Source of the DNA: CAZOOM01 sp964460795
Lineage (GTDB): Bacteria; Omnitrophota; Omnitrophia; Omnitrophales; Aquincolibacteriaceae
Assembly: GCA_964460795.1 (NCBI GenBank)
Contig: CAYWRU010000004.1
Location: 1-64,000, forward strand
DNA: 64,000 nt
Direction of reading: 5' to 3'
The notes beneath the pieces were generated by a model. The model did no database searches, was not told the DNA's origin, and saw nothing but the letters and a program-made list of their open reading frames with translations. The translations under genes were made by a program, and so were the position numbers. Of the stretch, positions 56,231 to 64,000 are shown in pieces. How positions within the stretch are numbered: the stretch's first letter is position 1; each line of letters opens with the position of its first letter.

Positions 56231-58270
56231 ATGGCAAAGACTTCGAATTCAGAAAAAGGAGCCGTCTCCGCAGTTAAAAGAAGCCCTGTCCCTTCCTACA
56301 AATCTCATTCTTCGGAAGATCTCGACTCATGCCCTTTTATTGTCATTGAAAATGTATCGCCTGAAATCGATAACGGGGTCTTTCCCGCCAAATCCGTAGT
56401 CGGAGAGCCTGTGATCGTGGAAGCAGATATTTTAAAAGATGGTCACGATGTCATCGCGGCCTCGATCCGATACCGGAAAGCTGCGGATAGTGGATGGCTG
56501 GAAACTCCCCTCACGCATTTTGATAATGACCGGTGGCGAGGCTCCTTTATCCCCACGGAAAATACCCGTTACCTCTTTACGCTTAGCGCCTGGATGGATC
56601 CCTTCACAACTTGGTGCCGCAATACAGAGAAAAAATGCCTCGCGAATGTCCCGATTGCAAGTGATCTGTCGGAGGGTCTTGAAATTCTGAAGCGCATCAA
56701 GAGCTTGGCAGCGCCGCAAGATTGTGCCCTGCTTGATGATTTTTTAAAGCGCATTCGAGAATTTAAAAAACCTTCGCCGGCTTTTACCGAAATTTTAAAA
56801 GATCCGCGTTTTCTCCCTCTAGCCAGCCGCTATCCCCTCAAAGATCAGCTGACAGCTTACGGCCAGGAAATCGAACTTGTGGTAGATCGAAAGCGTGCTG
56901 TTTTTAGTGCATGGTATGAAATTTTTCCGCGCTCGCAGGGAAAAATCCAGGGACGCAGCGCTACATTTAAAGACTGTATCGCCCGGCTTCCGGACATTCA
57001 GAAGATGGGTTTTGATGTGCTTTACCTCGCACCGATCCATCCCATTGGAAAAACAAATCGCAAGGGACCGAATAATTCCCTTATCGCAGGGCCGGACGCA
57101 CCGGGATCTCCCTGGGCCATTGGTAGTGAAGCCGGCGGGCACAAGGCCATTCATCCGGAACTTGGCACCTTGGAAGATTTTGAGGAATTTGTAAAAACCT
57201 CGGGCCGCTACGGTCTTGAGATTGCCATGGATATTGCTTTTCAATGTTCTCCGGATCATCCCTATGTCAAAGAACATCCGGACTGGTTTTATCATCTCCC
57301 GGACGGTTCCATCCGCTATGCAGAAAATCCTCCTAAAAAATACGAGGACATTTACCCCCTTAATTTTTACTGTAAAGATCGGGCAGGGCTGTGGTCAGAA
57401 CTGGAAAGTGTTTTCCGATTTTGGATCGAACACGGCGTCAAAATTTTTCGAGTGGATAATCCACACACTAAGCCGCTCCATTTTTGGCATTGGGTGATCC
57501 AAAAAATACAGAAGGATCATCCAGAAGTCCTTTTTCTCTCCGAGGCGTTTACACGCCCCAAGATGATGAAGTTCCTTGCCAAAGCAGGCTTTACCCAGTC
57601 TTATACTTACTTCACCTGGCGGAATACAAAAACTGAACTTCGCCAGTATCTGGAGGAACTTACCCGCTCTGAAATGCGCCATTATTTCCGAGGAAATTTT
57701 TTCGCCAACACTCCCGATATTCTGCATGAGTTTTTGCAAAAAGGCGGACGTAATGCCTTTAAAATCCGCCTCCTTCTTGCAGCAACGCTTTCATCTTCCT
57801 ATGGAATTTACAGCGGCTTTGAACTGTGTGAGAACCGGGCGAAAGCCTCAGGCACAGAGGATTATCTGGACTCCGAAAAATATCAGTACAAAGTTTGGGA
57901 TTGGGAACGGCCGGGCAATATCAAGGATCTCGTGACTCAGATAAATCAGATCCGTAAAGATCATCCCGCGCTTCAGGGTTATACTAACCTTGAATTTTAC
58001 GATTCACGAAATGAATGGATTCTCTGCTACGGCAAACGCACGCCGGACAATAAGGATATTGTAGTCGCGGTAGTCAATCTTCATCCCGAACACGCGCATG
58101 AAGACACGATCAATCTGCCGCTTTGGAAATTTGGAATCGATGAGCACACGCCGTATTCCGTGAAAGATCTTCTGACAGGGAAAAAATATATTTGGAAAGG
58201 TCCGTCCAACTACATCCGTTTGGATCCGAAAGATACATCAGCCCATCTCTTTCAGATTAGTAAAACCTAA
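56231..58270 (+). CDS. glgE: Alpha-1,4-glucan:maltose-1-phosphate maltosyltransferase
   Basis: A GH13_3 enzyme (679 residues from the ATG at 56231, with GGAG 9 nt upstream; ATG 56216 is an alternative) that adds maltosyl units from maltose-1-phosphate to alpha-glucan. An N-terminal DUF3416-type domain (FVIENVSPEIDNGVFPAKSV) precedes the TIM barrel. FDVLYLAPIHPIGKTNRKGPNN is typical of GlgE; the catalytic nucleophile Asp is in FRVDNPHTKPLHFW and the acid/base Glu in FLSEAFTRPKMM. A C-terminal beta domain ends the protein. It is divergent from the GT4 synthase that likely supplies its donor. Confidence 0.94.
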   Translation: MAKTSNSEKGAVSAVKRSPVPSYKSHSSEDLDSCPFIVIENVSPEIDNGVFPAKSVVGEPVIVEADILKDGHDVIAASIRYRKAADSGWLETPLTHFDNDRWRGSFIPTENTRYLFTLSAWMDPFTTWCRNTEKKCLANVPIASDLSEGLEILKRIKSLAAPQDCALLDDFLKRIREFKKPSPAFTEILKDPRFLPLASRYPLKDQLTAYGQEIELVVDRKRAVFSAWYEIFPRSQGKIQGRSATFKDCIARLPDIQKMGFDVLYLAPIHPIGKTNRKGPNNSLIAGPDAPGSPWAIGSEAGGHKAIHPELGTLEDFEEFVKTSGRYGLEIAMDIAFQCSPDHPYVKEHPDWFYHLPDGSIRYAENPPKKYEDIYPLNFYCKDRAGLWSELESVFRFWIEHGVKIFRVDNPHTKPLHFWHWVIQKIQKDHPEVLFLSEAFTRPKMMKFLAKAGFTQSYTYFTWRNTKTELRQYLEELTRSEMRHYFRGNFFANTPDILHEFLQKGGRNAFKIRLLLAATLSSSYGIYSGFELCENRAKASGTEDYLDSEKYQYKVWDWERPGNIKDLVTQINQIRKDHPALQGYTNLEFYDSRNEWILCYGKRTPDNKDIVVAVVNLHPEHAHEDTINLPLWKFGIDEHTPYSVKDLLTGKKYIWKGPSNYIRLDPKDTSAHLFQISKT

Positions 58271-58296
58271 CCCTCCGCCCTCTAAGTATTTACAAA

Positions 58297-59967
58297 TTAT
58301 AAAGCCGGATAGATTTTTCGAACTTCTAAGGAGACTGTCTCAAGCCCATTCCATATTTTGGATTTCAAAGAAAAAAGAAGATCCACATGGACACCGACCT
58401 TAAGGAAAGACGTATCTAAATCTCCCCCCCGGCTGAACCAAAGAGCTTCAAAGGTCTCTCGGGAATCACTGACCATTAATTTTAAGGTTTTTTGCCCCAG
58501 CCATTTTGGAGGTTGATCAATTCGAAGGTTTCTTGCAAGAAAAATCGGCCGCGGATTTCCCATCCCATGCGGTTCCAATAATTTTAGATCTTGAAGAAAG
58601 GGGTTTGAAATGGCCCCAAGTTCAATTTCAAAATCTGCTTCAAGGGTTTGCTGCAGCATTTGAGGATCTAACGTCGCGGCATAGGCATTAATTTTTTTTC
58701 TAAATTCTGGAATTTTTTTTGATTGAATCTGAAGCCCAGCGGCCAGTGCATGCCCTCCAAAACCTTCCAAAGCATCGCGCGCCTTTTCAAAGGCCTCCTT
58801 CAAATGAAATCCTTTTACCGACCGGGCCGAGCCCTTCCCTTTCCCATGATCCAACGCAATAACGACTGCGGGCCGTTCATATTTCTCCACAAGGCGAGAT
58901 GCCACAATCCCGATTACGCCCTGATGCCAGCCTTCCTCGGCTACGACAATCACGCGTTCGCGGCTAAAATTCATGCTTCGCTCCACCTGCGCAACAGCCG
59001 ATTCAAGCACGGCCTTTTCTTCCTGCTGACGAAGGCGATTCTCCTCCTCGAGAACTTTCGCCAAACTTGCCGCTTCTTTCAAATGAGAAGATAGAAAGAG
59101 ACGCAGCGCAATATCCGGAGAACTCATCCGTCCCGCAGCATTAATCCGTGGACCCATCACAAATCCTAAATGCCCCACATTGATCTCTGAGTTCTGGACC
59201 TTGGCACTTTCTAAAAGCGCCCGGATTCCAACGCGGGGCGATTTTCCTAAACGCTCAAGGCCCTTAGACACCAGGATGCGATTATCATCTTGAAGCGGCG
59301 CCACGTCGCAGACCGTTGAAATGGCAGCCAAATCTAAAAACTCCAGGGCTTCATCTCTAATCATAAATTGCGCCAGTTTAAAAGCCAATCCGCCGGCGGA
59401 TAGCCCCTGAAATCCAAATGCACAATCCGGTCGATGAGGATTTAAAATAAAATCTGCTGGAGGAAGCCCCTCCGCCGAAATCTCATGATGATCCACCACG
59501 ACAACATCCAAATCCAGAGACTTTGCAATTTTAATTTCCTTATGCGCCGAAGTTCCGCAGTCTACCGTGATAAGCATTTTGGCACCTTCGGCAGCGGCCT
59601 TGCGAATCCCTTTTTCACTCACACCGTACCCATCGGTTTCGCGATTCGGCAGAAAAGAAATGGCGGAAATTCCGAGCTTTTCCATCAAGAGCATGAGGAT
59701 GGCCGTGCCGGTAATGCCATCCACATCGTAATCGCCGTGAATAAATATTTTTTCGCGGTTTTGTTTAGCCTGACGGATTCTCTCCGCCGCCTGAGGAAGA
59801 TCACAAAGAGTGGCAGGATCCCGAAGATTTTGAAGGGAGGGGTGGAGAAAGGCCTGAATCGTTTCCGGACTTGTCATGCCCCGCTTGGCCAGTAGGGTTA
59901 AAACAAATGGGGACAGGCCTGCTAAGTCATTCATCAGGCCTGTCCCCTTCTGTGCATTCAATTTCAC
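58297..59967 (-). CDS. recJ: Single-stranded-DNA-specific exonuclease RecJ with repeat-encoded N-terminus
   Basis: A 556-residue 5'-3' exonuclease of the DHH family for recombination and repair. IHGDYDVDGITGTA, DCGTSAHKEI, VVDHHEISAEG (DHH motif) and GGHALAAGLQI (DHHA1) are intact. The GTG at 59967 overlaps the secDF stop by 4 nt and gives an N-terminus KLNAQKGTGL from the palindrome. An ATG at 59934 inside the palindrome, with AAGGGG about 10 nt upstream, is an alternative and would start at MNDLAGLSPFVL, where family homology begins. Length is normal for bacterial RecJ. Confidence 0.95.
   Translation of the reverse strand: MKLNAQKGTGLMNDLAGLSPFVLTLLAKRGMTSPETIQAFLHPSLQNLRDPATLCDLPQAAERIRQAKQNREKIFIHGDYDVDGITGTAILMLLMEKLGISAISFLPNRETDGYGVSEKGIRKAAAEGAKMLITVDCGTSAHKEIKIAKSLDLDVVVVDHHEISAEGLPPADFILNPHRPDCAFGFQGLSAGGLAFKLAQFMIRDEALEFLDLAAISTVCDVAPLQDDNRILVSKGLERLGKSPRVGIRALLESAKVQNSEINVGHLGFVMGPRINAAGRMSSPDIALRLFLSSHLKEAASLAKVLEEENRLRQQEEKAVLESAVAQVERSMNFSRERVIVVAEEGWHQGVIGIVASRLVEKYERPAVVIALDHGKGKGSARSVKGFHLKEAFEKARDALEGFGGHALAAGLQIQSKKIPEFRKKINAYAATLDPQMLQQTLEADFEIELGAISNPFLQDLKLLEPHGMGNPRPIFLARNLRIDQPPKWLGQKTLKLMVSDSRETFEALWFSRGGDLDTSFLKVGVHVDLLFSLKSKIWNGLETVSLEVRKIYPAL
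59907..59949. repeat. 43-bp GGGGACAGG palindrome at the recJ start
   Basis: GGGGACAGGCCTG (59909-59921) and CAGGCCTGTCCCC (59935-59947) are perfect 13-bp arms with a 13-nt loop. The minus strand reads KGTGLMNDLAGLSPF, the same frame in which the uvrA copy reads KGTGLQNRSLGLSPC. Confidence 0.93.
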
Positions 59968-62156
59968 TTCGTCGCGCGGCCCTTCCAGTCAACGACCAAT
60001 GCCGAAGCCACAAAAACCGAGGAATAAATTCCGACCGCAAATCCAACGCACAGGATAAAGGCAAAATCATTGATGCCGCTCCCGCCCAAAAAGAAAAGAG
60101 CAAAGGCTCCGAAAAGAACGTTGGCGCTTGTAAGAAGCGTTCGGCCCAGAGTCTGATTTAGACTGAGCTCCACAATTTCTCCGAAAGGCTTCTTTCGCAT
60201 ACCTTTCAAATTTTCGCGGATTCGGTCAAAGACGACAATCGTATCGTTCACCGAATAGCCCATAATGGTCAGAATCGCCGCCACGCTGGCAAGGTTGATT
60301 TCACGCCCGGTGAGTGCATACACTCCGAACGTGAAGAGCGTATCGTGAAGAAGTGCGATCACCGCAGCCAGAGAAAACTGCCACGGGAAACGCATCCCCA
60401 AATAAACCAGAATGCCGATGGAAGACCAAAAGAGCGCCCAAAGCGCTTTGGTCTTGAGATCTCCGCTCACGGCCGGCCCCACTTGATCCACTTTAAGGAT
60501 CTGATAATTTTTATCTCCGGCCAATTCTTTCGCAGCCTGTTCGATTTTCTGGACATCTGACTCCTTGATCTTCACCACAAATTGATTTTTCACCGGATCA
60601 TCCATGTGCTGAAGCGTCGGTTCACTGAGTCCAGTCTTGTCCAGCGCCGTACGAAAAGCCGCAAGCTCAACGGGTTTTGAAAATTCCAGTTGAACCAGGG
60701 TACCTCCGGTAAATTCCACGCCGAAATTATTACTGCCGCGGGCCATGATTGCACCCACGCCCATCACAATCGTAAAGACTGAAAATACATAGGCCAGAAA
60801 GCGCCATTTCATAAATGGAAGTTTGGTCACGCCGAGCAAATGCAGCATTTTCAGATTTAGATTGGGATTTTTCGCTGACAAAGCATCAAACACCAAGCGG
60901 GTCACGGTAAGCGAAGAAAACATACTGGCAATCTGTCCGAGACCCAGGGTCACGGCAAATCCCTTGATGGGGCCGGTTCCCAGATAAAATAAAATCACGG
61001 CCGTAATAAATACCGTCATGTTGGAATCCAGAATCGCTGCAAAGGCCCGGTGATATCCGGCAGAGATCGCAGCGCGCGGAGTTCTTCCGTCTTGCATTTC
61101 TTCCCGGATTNNNNNNNNNNGCTCAGAAATCAGAATATTTGCATCAACCGCCATACCCACGGAGAGAATGAAACCCGCGATACCGGGAAGCGTTAGAGAA
61201 GAATGCAGCATGGCGAGCGATCCGATCACTAAAATAACGTAGATCACAAGCCCGATATCTGCAATAAATCCTGCGAGAAGATAGTAGCAAGGCATGAAAA
61301 GAAAAACGAGCAAGCAGCCGAGAATGGCGGCCCGGATTCCTTTTTCAATAGAATCACGCCCCAAGGTCGGACCCACCGTTCGCTCCTCGACAATGCTCAC
61401 TGGAGCGGGCAAGGCACCGGCACGCAGCACTAGCGCCAAATCACCGGCTTCCTGAACCGAAAAATTGCCACTGATCTGAGCCTGACCGCTTGGAATTCTG
61501 TCGCGAATCACAGGCGCTGAATAAACCCGGCCGTCCAAAACAATGGCGAGGCGCTTTCCGATATTTTTAAATGTCACTTCATCAAATTGCTTGGCTCCAA
61601 TATCATCAAATTGGAGCTGAACCATGGAACCACCGTACTGATCAAAACCCACAGACGCCGTGGTCAGATGTTCTCCGGTCAAAGGCACTTCTTTGGTAAC
61701 AAGCACCTTGCTGACACGTCCCATCTCTCCCTTGATTTCTTTATATTCGAAACCTTCGGGAACGGTTCCCGCATCCGCCTTCTTGGTCAGATCCGGATCA
61801 TCGCTCACAAGCCGAAATTCAAGATGCGCAGTTTTTCCTACAATTTCACGCGCCCGGTTCCGGTCCGTAATTCCGGGAAGCTGGACCACCACTTCATCAA
61901 TGCCTTGTTTCGTGACCTGAGGTTCAACTACACCGAACTCATCGATACGATTGCGGATGACTTCCACCGCACGATCCGCGGCATCCTGGCGCCCTTCTTT
62001 GGGAACTTTTTCAAGATCCACTTTCAGAAGGAGCTGCACGCCGCCTTTCAAGTCGAGACCGAGAGGGATTTTATCCTTCGGCGGATAGGCCTTCCAAATC
62101 GAAAGTGCCGTTAATAAAATCAGGATGAGCAGTTTCCATTTGAAGTTCCGGTCCAT
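59964..62156 (-). CDS. secDF: SecD-SecF fusion, protein-export membrane subunit
   Basis: A single 730-residue polypeptide joining SecD and SecF, the proton-driven partner of SecYEG. The SecD half has TM1, GLDLKGGVQLLLKVD, the P1 periplasmic domain and the MAVDANILISE motif in TM4. The SecF half has GVEFTGGTLVQL, TIMGYSVNDTIVVFDRIRENL and four further membrane segments. Ten N bases interrupt the SecD half at the E-R-I-R-E-E motif, with frame preserved. YajC is immediately upstream. Fused SecDF is known from Bacillus and many other phyla. Confidence 0.95.
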   Translation of the reverse strand: MDRNFKWKLLILILLTALSIWKAYPPKDKIPLGLDLKGGVQLLLKVDLEKVPKEGRQDAADRAVEVIRNRIDEFGVVEPQVTKQGIDEVVVQLPGITDRNRAREIVGKTAHLEFRLVSDDPDLTKKADAGTVPEGFEYKEIKGEMGRVSKVLVTKEVPLTGEHLTTASVGFDQYGGSMVQLQFDDIGAKQFDEVTFKNIGKRLAIVLDGRVYSAPVIRDRIPSGQAQISGNFSVQEAGDLALVLRAGALPAPVSIVEERTVGPTLGRDSIEKGIRAAILGCLLVFLFMPCYYLLAGFIADIGLVIYVILVIGSLAMLHSSLTLPGIAGFILSVGMAVDANILISEXXXXIREEMQDGRTPRAAISAGYHRAFAAILDSNMTVFITAVILFYLGTGPIKGFAVTLGLGQIASMFSSLTVTRLVFDALSAKNPNLNLKMLHLLGVTKLPFMKWRFLAYVFSVFTIVMGVGAIMARGSNNFGVEFTGGTLVQLEFSKPVELAAFRTALDKTGLSEPTLQHMDDPVKNQFVVKIKESDVQKIEQAAKELAGDKNYQILKVDQVGPAVSGDLKTKALWALFWSSIGILVYLGMRFPWQFSLAAVIALLHDTLFTFGVYALTGREINLASVAAILTIMGYSVNDTIVVFDRIRENLKGMRKKPFGEIVELSLNQTLGRTLLTSANVLFGAFALFFLGGSGINDFAFILCVGFAVGIYSSVFVASALVVDWKGRATK
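61111..61120. other. Run of ten N: assembly gap inside secDF
   Basis: The minus strand reads GAG-C then ten N then A-ATC-CGG-GAA. The family sequence here is E-R-I-R-E-E, which would need only one base (CGA) in place of the ten. The gap is therefore probably an artificial scaffold spacer. Confidence 0.85.
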
Positions 62157-62168
62157 AATTCCCCCGCC

Positions 62169-62486
62169 TTAAGCCCTGAGCCCTGAAATGGATGACTTCA
62201 GGACCTCGATTTTAGTTGCTTCGTTATCGCCTACTTTAAGAACTACATAATCCGCTTGAATACTGGTCACCACTCCAATGATGCCGCCGGCGGTCACGAC
62301 TTTATCTCCCTTCTTAAGGCCCTCGACCATTTTCGAGAGATCCGATTGGCGCTTTTGCTGCGGCCGAATCATGAGGAAGTAGAAGATGATGAAGATGATG
62401 ATGAAAGGAAAAAGACTGGCAAGAGCTCCCGGTCCTTGGGGCGCAGATGCAGCCGTGTCAGCTGCGTAAGCAATTTTTTCAAACAT
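62169..62486 (-). CDS. yajC: Preprotein translocase subunit YajC
   Basis: A 105-residue single-pass membrane protein of the SecDF-YajC complex. One transmembrane helix (about 23-42, LASLFPFIIIFIIFYFLMI) is followed by the conserved RPQQKRQSDLSKMVEGLKKGDKVVTAGGIIGVV. AAGGAG precedes the ATG. It is 12 nt upstream of secDF. Confidence 0.96.
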   Translation of the reverse strand: MFEKIAYAADTAASAPQGPGALASLFPFIIIFIIFYFLMIRPQQKRQSDLSKMVEGLKKGDKVVTAGGIIGVVTSIQADYVVLKVGDNEATKIEVLKSSISGLRA

Positions 62487-62523
62487 AAAAACTCCTTGTT
62501 TAGGCTAAGAACCTCCAGCAACA

Positions 62524-62587
62524 TGTCATTCCCGAATGCTTTTATCGGGAATCCAAATCCTGGATCCCCGCCTTCGCGAGGATGACA
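62524..62587. repeat. TGTCAT palindromic element, copy G
   Basis: TGTCATTCCCGAATG...GAGGATGACA, 64 bp, intergenic between tgt and yajC. Same subtype and length as the copy in thiG (52764-52827), with a few base differences. Confidence 0.9.
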
Positions 62588-62634
62588 GACTTGACTTGGC
62601 TAGAGGGTCAAAACAATTTAAGAAAGTTGTTGTA

Positions 62635-63765
62635 TTATCGACATTTTGGGTCAAAAGTGTTGAAAAATTCTTTTTTGAACTCTGAGAAGGTTCCAGTCCG
62701 AATCGCCTGCCGGATGGCCCTCATAAAGTGGATAAAGAAATGAAGGTTATGGACTGAGACGAGTTCTGAACCGAGCATCTCTCCGGCGTTAAAGAGATGG
62801 CGAAGATAACTCCGGCTAAAATGTCGGCAAGTGTAGCATTCGCACCCTTCCATTAAGGGTTTTAAGTCATGGCTGTATTTTCCATTCCGAACCACCACCA
62901 TCCCGGCGCGCGTAAACGCTGTTCCCACGCGGCCGTAGCGGGTAGGAGTCACACAATCAAACATATCGGCTCCATTTTCTATGGCCCAGAGAAAATCCGC
63001 AGGCGTTCCCACTCCCATCATATAACGCGGCCGATCTTCCGGCATTTTGGGAACCACGGCCCGGTAAATACGGAGCGTATCTTCTTTGGATTCACCCACA
63101 CAAAGTCCGCCGAGGGCATAACCATCAAAACCAATTTCTACGGTCCGGGCCAAGGACTCAAGACGCATATCCTCAAACGCCCCGCCTTGGATAATCCCAA
63201 ACAAGGCTTGGGATTTCATGCGATGATGAGTCTTTGAACGCTCCGCCCAGCGCAAGGTAAGCTCCATGGAACTTTGCATTTTTCTCCGGTCATATTCCGG
63301 CGGAGGGCATTCATCAAACACCATCGCGATGTCGCTTCCAATCGCTTCCTGAACATCGAGCACAATTTCAGGCGAGAGAAAAATTTCTTTTCCGTCCAGG
63401 TGCGAGCGAAACCTCGCGCCTTCTTCCGTGATTTTTCTCAGCTTCGTCAGAGAAAAAACCTGAAAGCCTCCGCTATCGGTCAGAATCGGACCTTTCCAAG
63501 CCATAAATTTGTGAAGTCCTCCGTGTTCGCGGAGCACATCCAGTCCGGGACGGATAAAAAGATGATAGGCATTGGCCAAAATAATTTCTGAACCCACTTC
63601 TTCAAGATCGCGGGAGAAAACCGATTTCACGGTGGCCTGCGTCGCAACCGGCATAAAGATAGGCGTCTCAAAACTTCCGCGCGGCAGCGTCACCTTTCCT
63701 GTCCGCGCATACGTGGCCGAGTCTTTGGAAGTTACAGCAAATTGTAAGGGTGATTCTTTTTTCAT
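62635..63765 (-). CDS. tgt: tRNA-guanine transglycosylase (queuine tRNA-ribosyltransferase)
   Basis: A 376-residue TIM-barrel enzyme inserting preQ1 at the wobble guanine of GUN anticodon tRNAs. PILTDSGGFQVFSL has the substrate-binding Asp, DCVTPTRYGRVGTAF has the catalytic nucleophile, ALGGLCVGE the base-binding loop, and CECYTCRHFSRSYLRHLF with a later His binds zinc. It overlaps queA by 4 nt; both act in queuosine synthesis. Confidence 0.97.
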   Translation of the reverse strand: MKKESPLQFAVTSKDSATYARTGKVTLPRGSFETPIFMPVATQATVKSVFSRDLEEVGSEIILANAYHLFIRPGLDVLREHGGLHKFMAWKGPILTDSGGFQVFSLTKLRKITEEGARFRSHLDGKEIFLSPEIVLDVQEAIGSDIAMVFDECPPPEYDRRKMQSSMELTLRWAERSKTHHRMKSQALFGIIQGGAFEDMRLESLARTVEIGFDGYALGGLCVGESKEDTLRIYRAVVPKMPEDRPRYMMGVGTPADFLWAIENGADMFDCVTPTRYGRVGTAFTRAGMVVVRNGKYSHDLKPLMEGCECYTCRHFSRSYLRHLFNAGEMLGSELVSVHNLHFFIHFMRAIRQAIRTGTFSEFKKEFFNTFDPKCR

Positions 63766-64000
63766 AAAATCAGCATCGCATCCCCATAGCTATAAAATCG
63801 GTATTTTTCACGGATGGCTTCTTCATAAAGAGAGCGCCATCTCCCCTCGCCGAGAAACGCATCCACCAAACAAAGCAGGGTGCTTCGTGGAAGATGAAAA
63901 TTCGTAATAAGTCCCTGAACCACTTTAAAAGTGTACGGAGAATAAATAAAAAGCCGCGTGCTCCCGGATCCTGAAGAAATTTTTCCATACTTATCAACTG
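63762..64000 (-). CDS. queA: S-adenosylmethionine:tRNA ribosyltransferase-isomerase, C-terminal part (continues beyond the window)
   Basis: Only the last 78 codons are present; the 5' end lies past the window edge. QueA transfers the ribosyl part of AdoMet to preQ1 in tRNA, giving epoxyqueuosine. TRLFIYSPYTFKVVQGLITN, FHLPRSTLLCLVDAFLGEG and the C-terminal YRFYSYGDAMLI are characteristic of the family end. Its TGA overlaps the tgt ATG (ATGA), coupling the two consecutive queuosine enzymes. Confidence 0.93.
   Translation of the reverse strand, partial: VDKYGKISSGSGSTRLFIYSPYTFKVVQGLITNFHLPRSTLLCLVDAFLGEGRWRSLYEEAIREKYRFYSYGDAMLIL

Noticed and set aside
1..64000. tRNA, rRNA or tmRNA genes
   Set aside because: I inspected the intergenic gaps by eye for cloverleaf arms and the T-loop GTTCGAATC-type sequence and found none; a covariance search would be more sensitive.

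Overview
The window is a dense, almost fully coding stretch of a Gram-negative-type bacterial chromosome. It has outer-membrane beta-barrel candidates, lipobox proteins, AsmA, SecDF/YajC and PilZ proteins. Moderate GC, very tight minus-strand operons, a complete ArgCJBDFGH-LysA block, a GlgE-type glycogen locus and heavy intergenic palindromic repeats would fit an uncultured lineage such as Omnitrophota or a PVC-like relative. That assignment is inference from gene content. A run of ten N at 61111-61120 shows this is a draft (probably metagenome) assembly. I see no rRNA, tRNA, CRISPR array, prophage or intact insertion sequence.

Layout. 0-5.8 kb: hrcA-grpE-dnaJ heat-shock genes (no dnaK between them), then VanZ-like, YbgC, GpsA, HU and Bcp. 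5.8-9.6 kb: an FtsH-like AAA protease with almost no periplasmic loop, a lipoprotein behind it, and an acidic secreted protein. 9.6-12.5 kb: uvrA. 12.6-19.3 kb: a lipoprotein and two large envelope proteins. 19.5-22.5 kb: dapF-dapA-dapB and a PilZ protein. 22.7-25.3 kb: a plus-strand secreted protein, possibly glycan-active. 25.3-29 kb: small membrane protein, RluA-type pseudouridine synthase, HflX, and a secreted protein with a Ser-Asn microsatellite. 29.1-31.4 kb: Fic protein beside a decayed gene remnant, and a coiled-coil protein. 31.4-34.8 kb (plus): leuC-leuD-fecR-like gene behind a structured leader. 35-44.2 kb (minus): argC-J-B-D-F-G-H-lysA, covering arginine synthesis from the acetylglutamate cycle to arginine, plus the last step of lysine synthesis. 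44.5 kb: rnc. 45.3-48.8 kb: rplM-rpsI-(40-aa lipoprotein)-asmA. 48.9-54.3 kb: glgA-thiG-leuB-asd-truA. 54.5 kb: rpmB. 54.9-58.3 kb: divergent GT4 synthase/glgE, a maltose-1-phosphate glucan pathway. 58.3-64 kb: queA-tgt-yajC-secDF-recJ.

The most unusual signal is the repeat population. At least four families of short palindromic elements occur about 18 times in 64 kb: (i) TGTCAT...ATGACA, (ii) 43-bp GGGGACAGG hairpins, (iii) AATTCGAAATCC-type inverted repeats, (iv) AACCAGTAACCAG-type repeats. Several lie inside genes in an open frame. A 43-bp hairpin sits in the linker between the two halves of UvrA, another forms the RecJ N-terminus in the same reading frame (KGTGL...GLSP), a 62-bp TGTCAT element adds about 20 residues to the RluA-type enzyme, and a 64-bp element lies in the N-terminal extension of ThiG. 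Others abut or contain stop codons. This resembles the protein-invading palindromic elements known from Rickettsia.

A second theme is promoters whose -10 box lies only 6-8 nt upstream of a start codon with no clear Shine-Dalgarno (hrcA, the Ser-Asn protein, rpmB, perhaps the GT4 synthase), suggesting leaderless mRNAs alongside ordinary SD-led genes. Intrinsic terminators with U-tracts were not seen.
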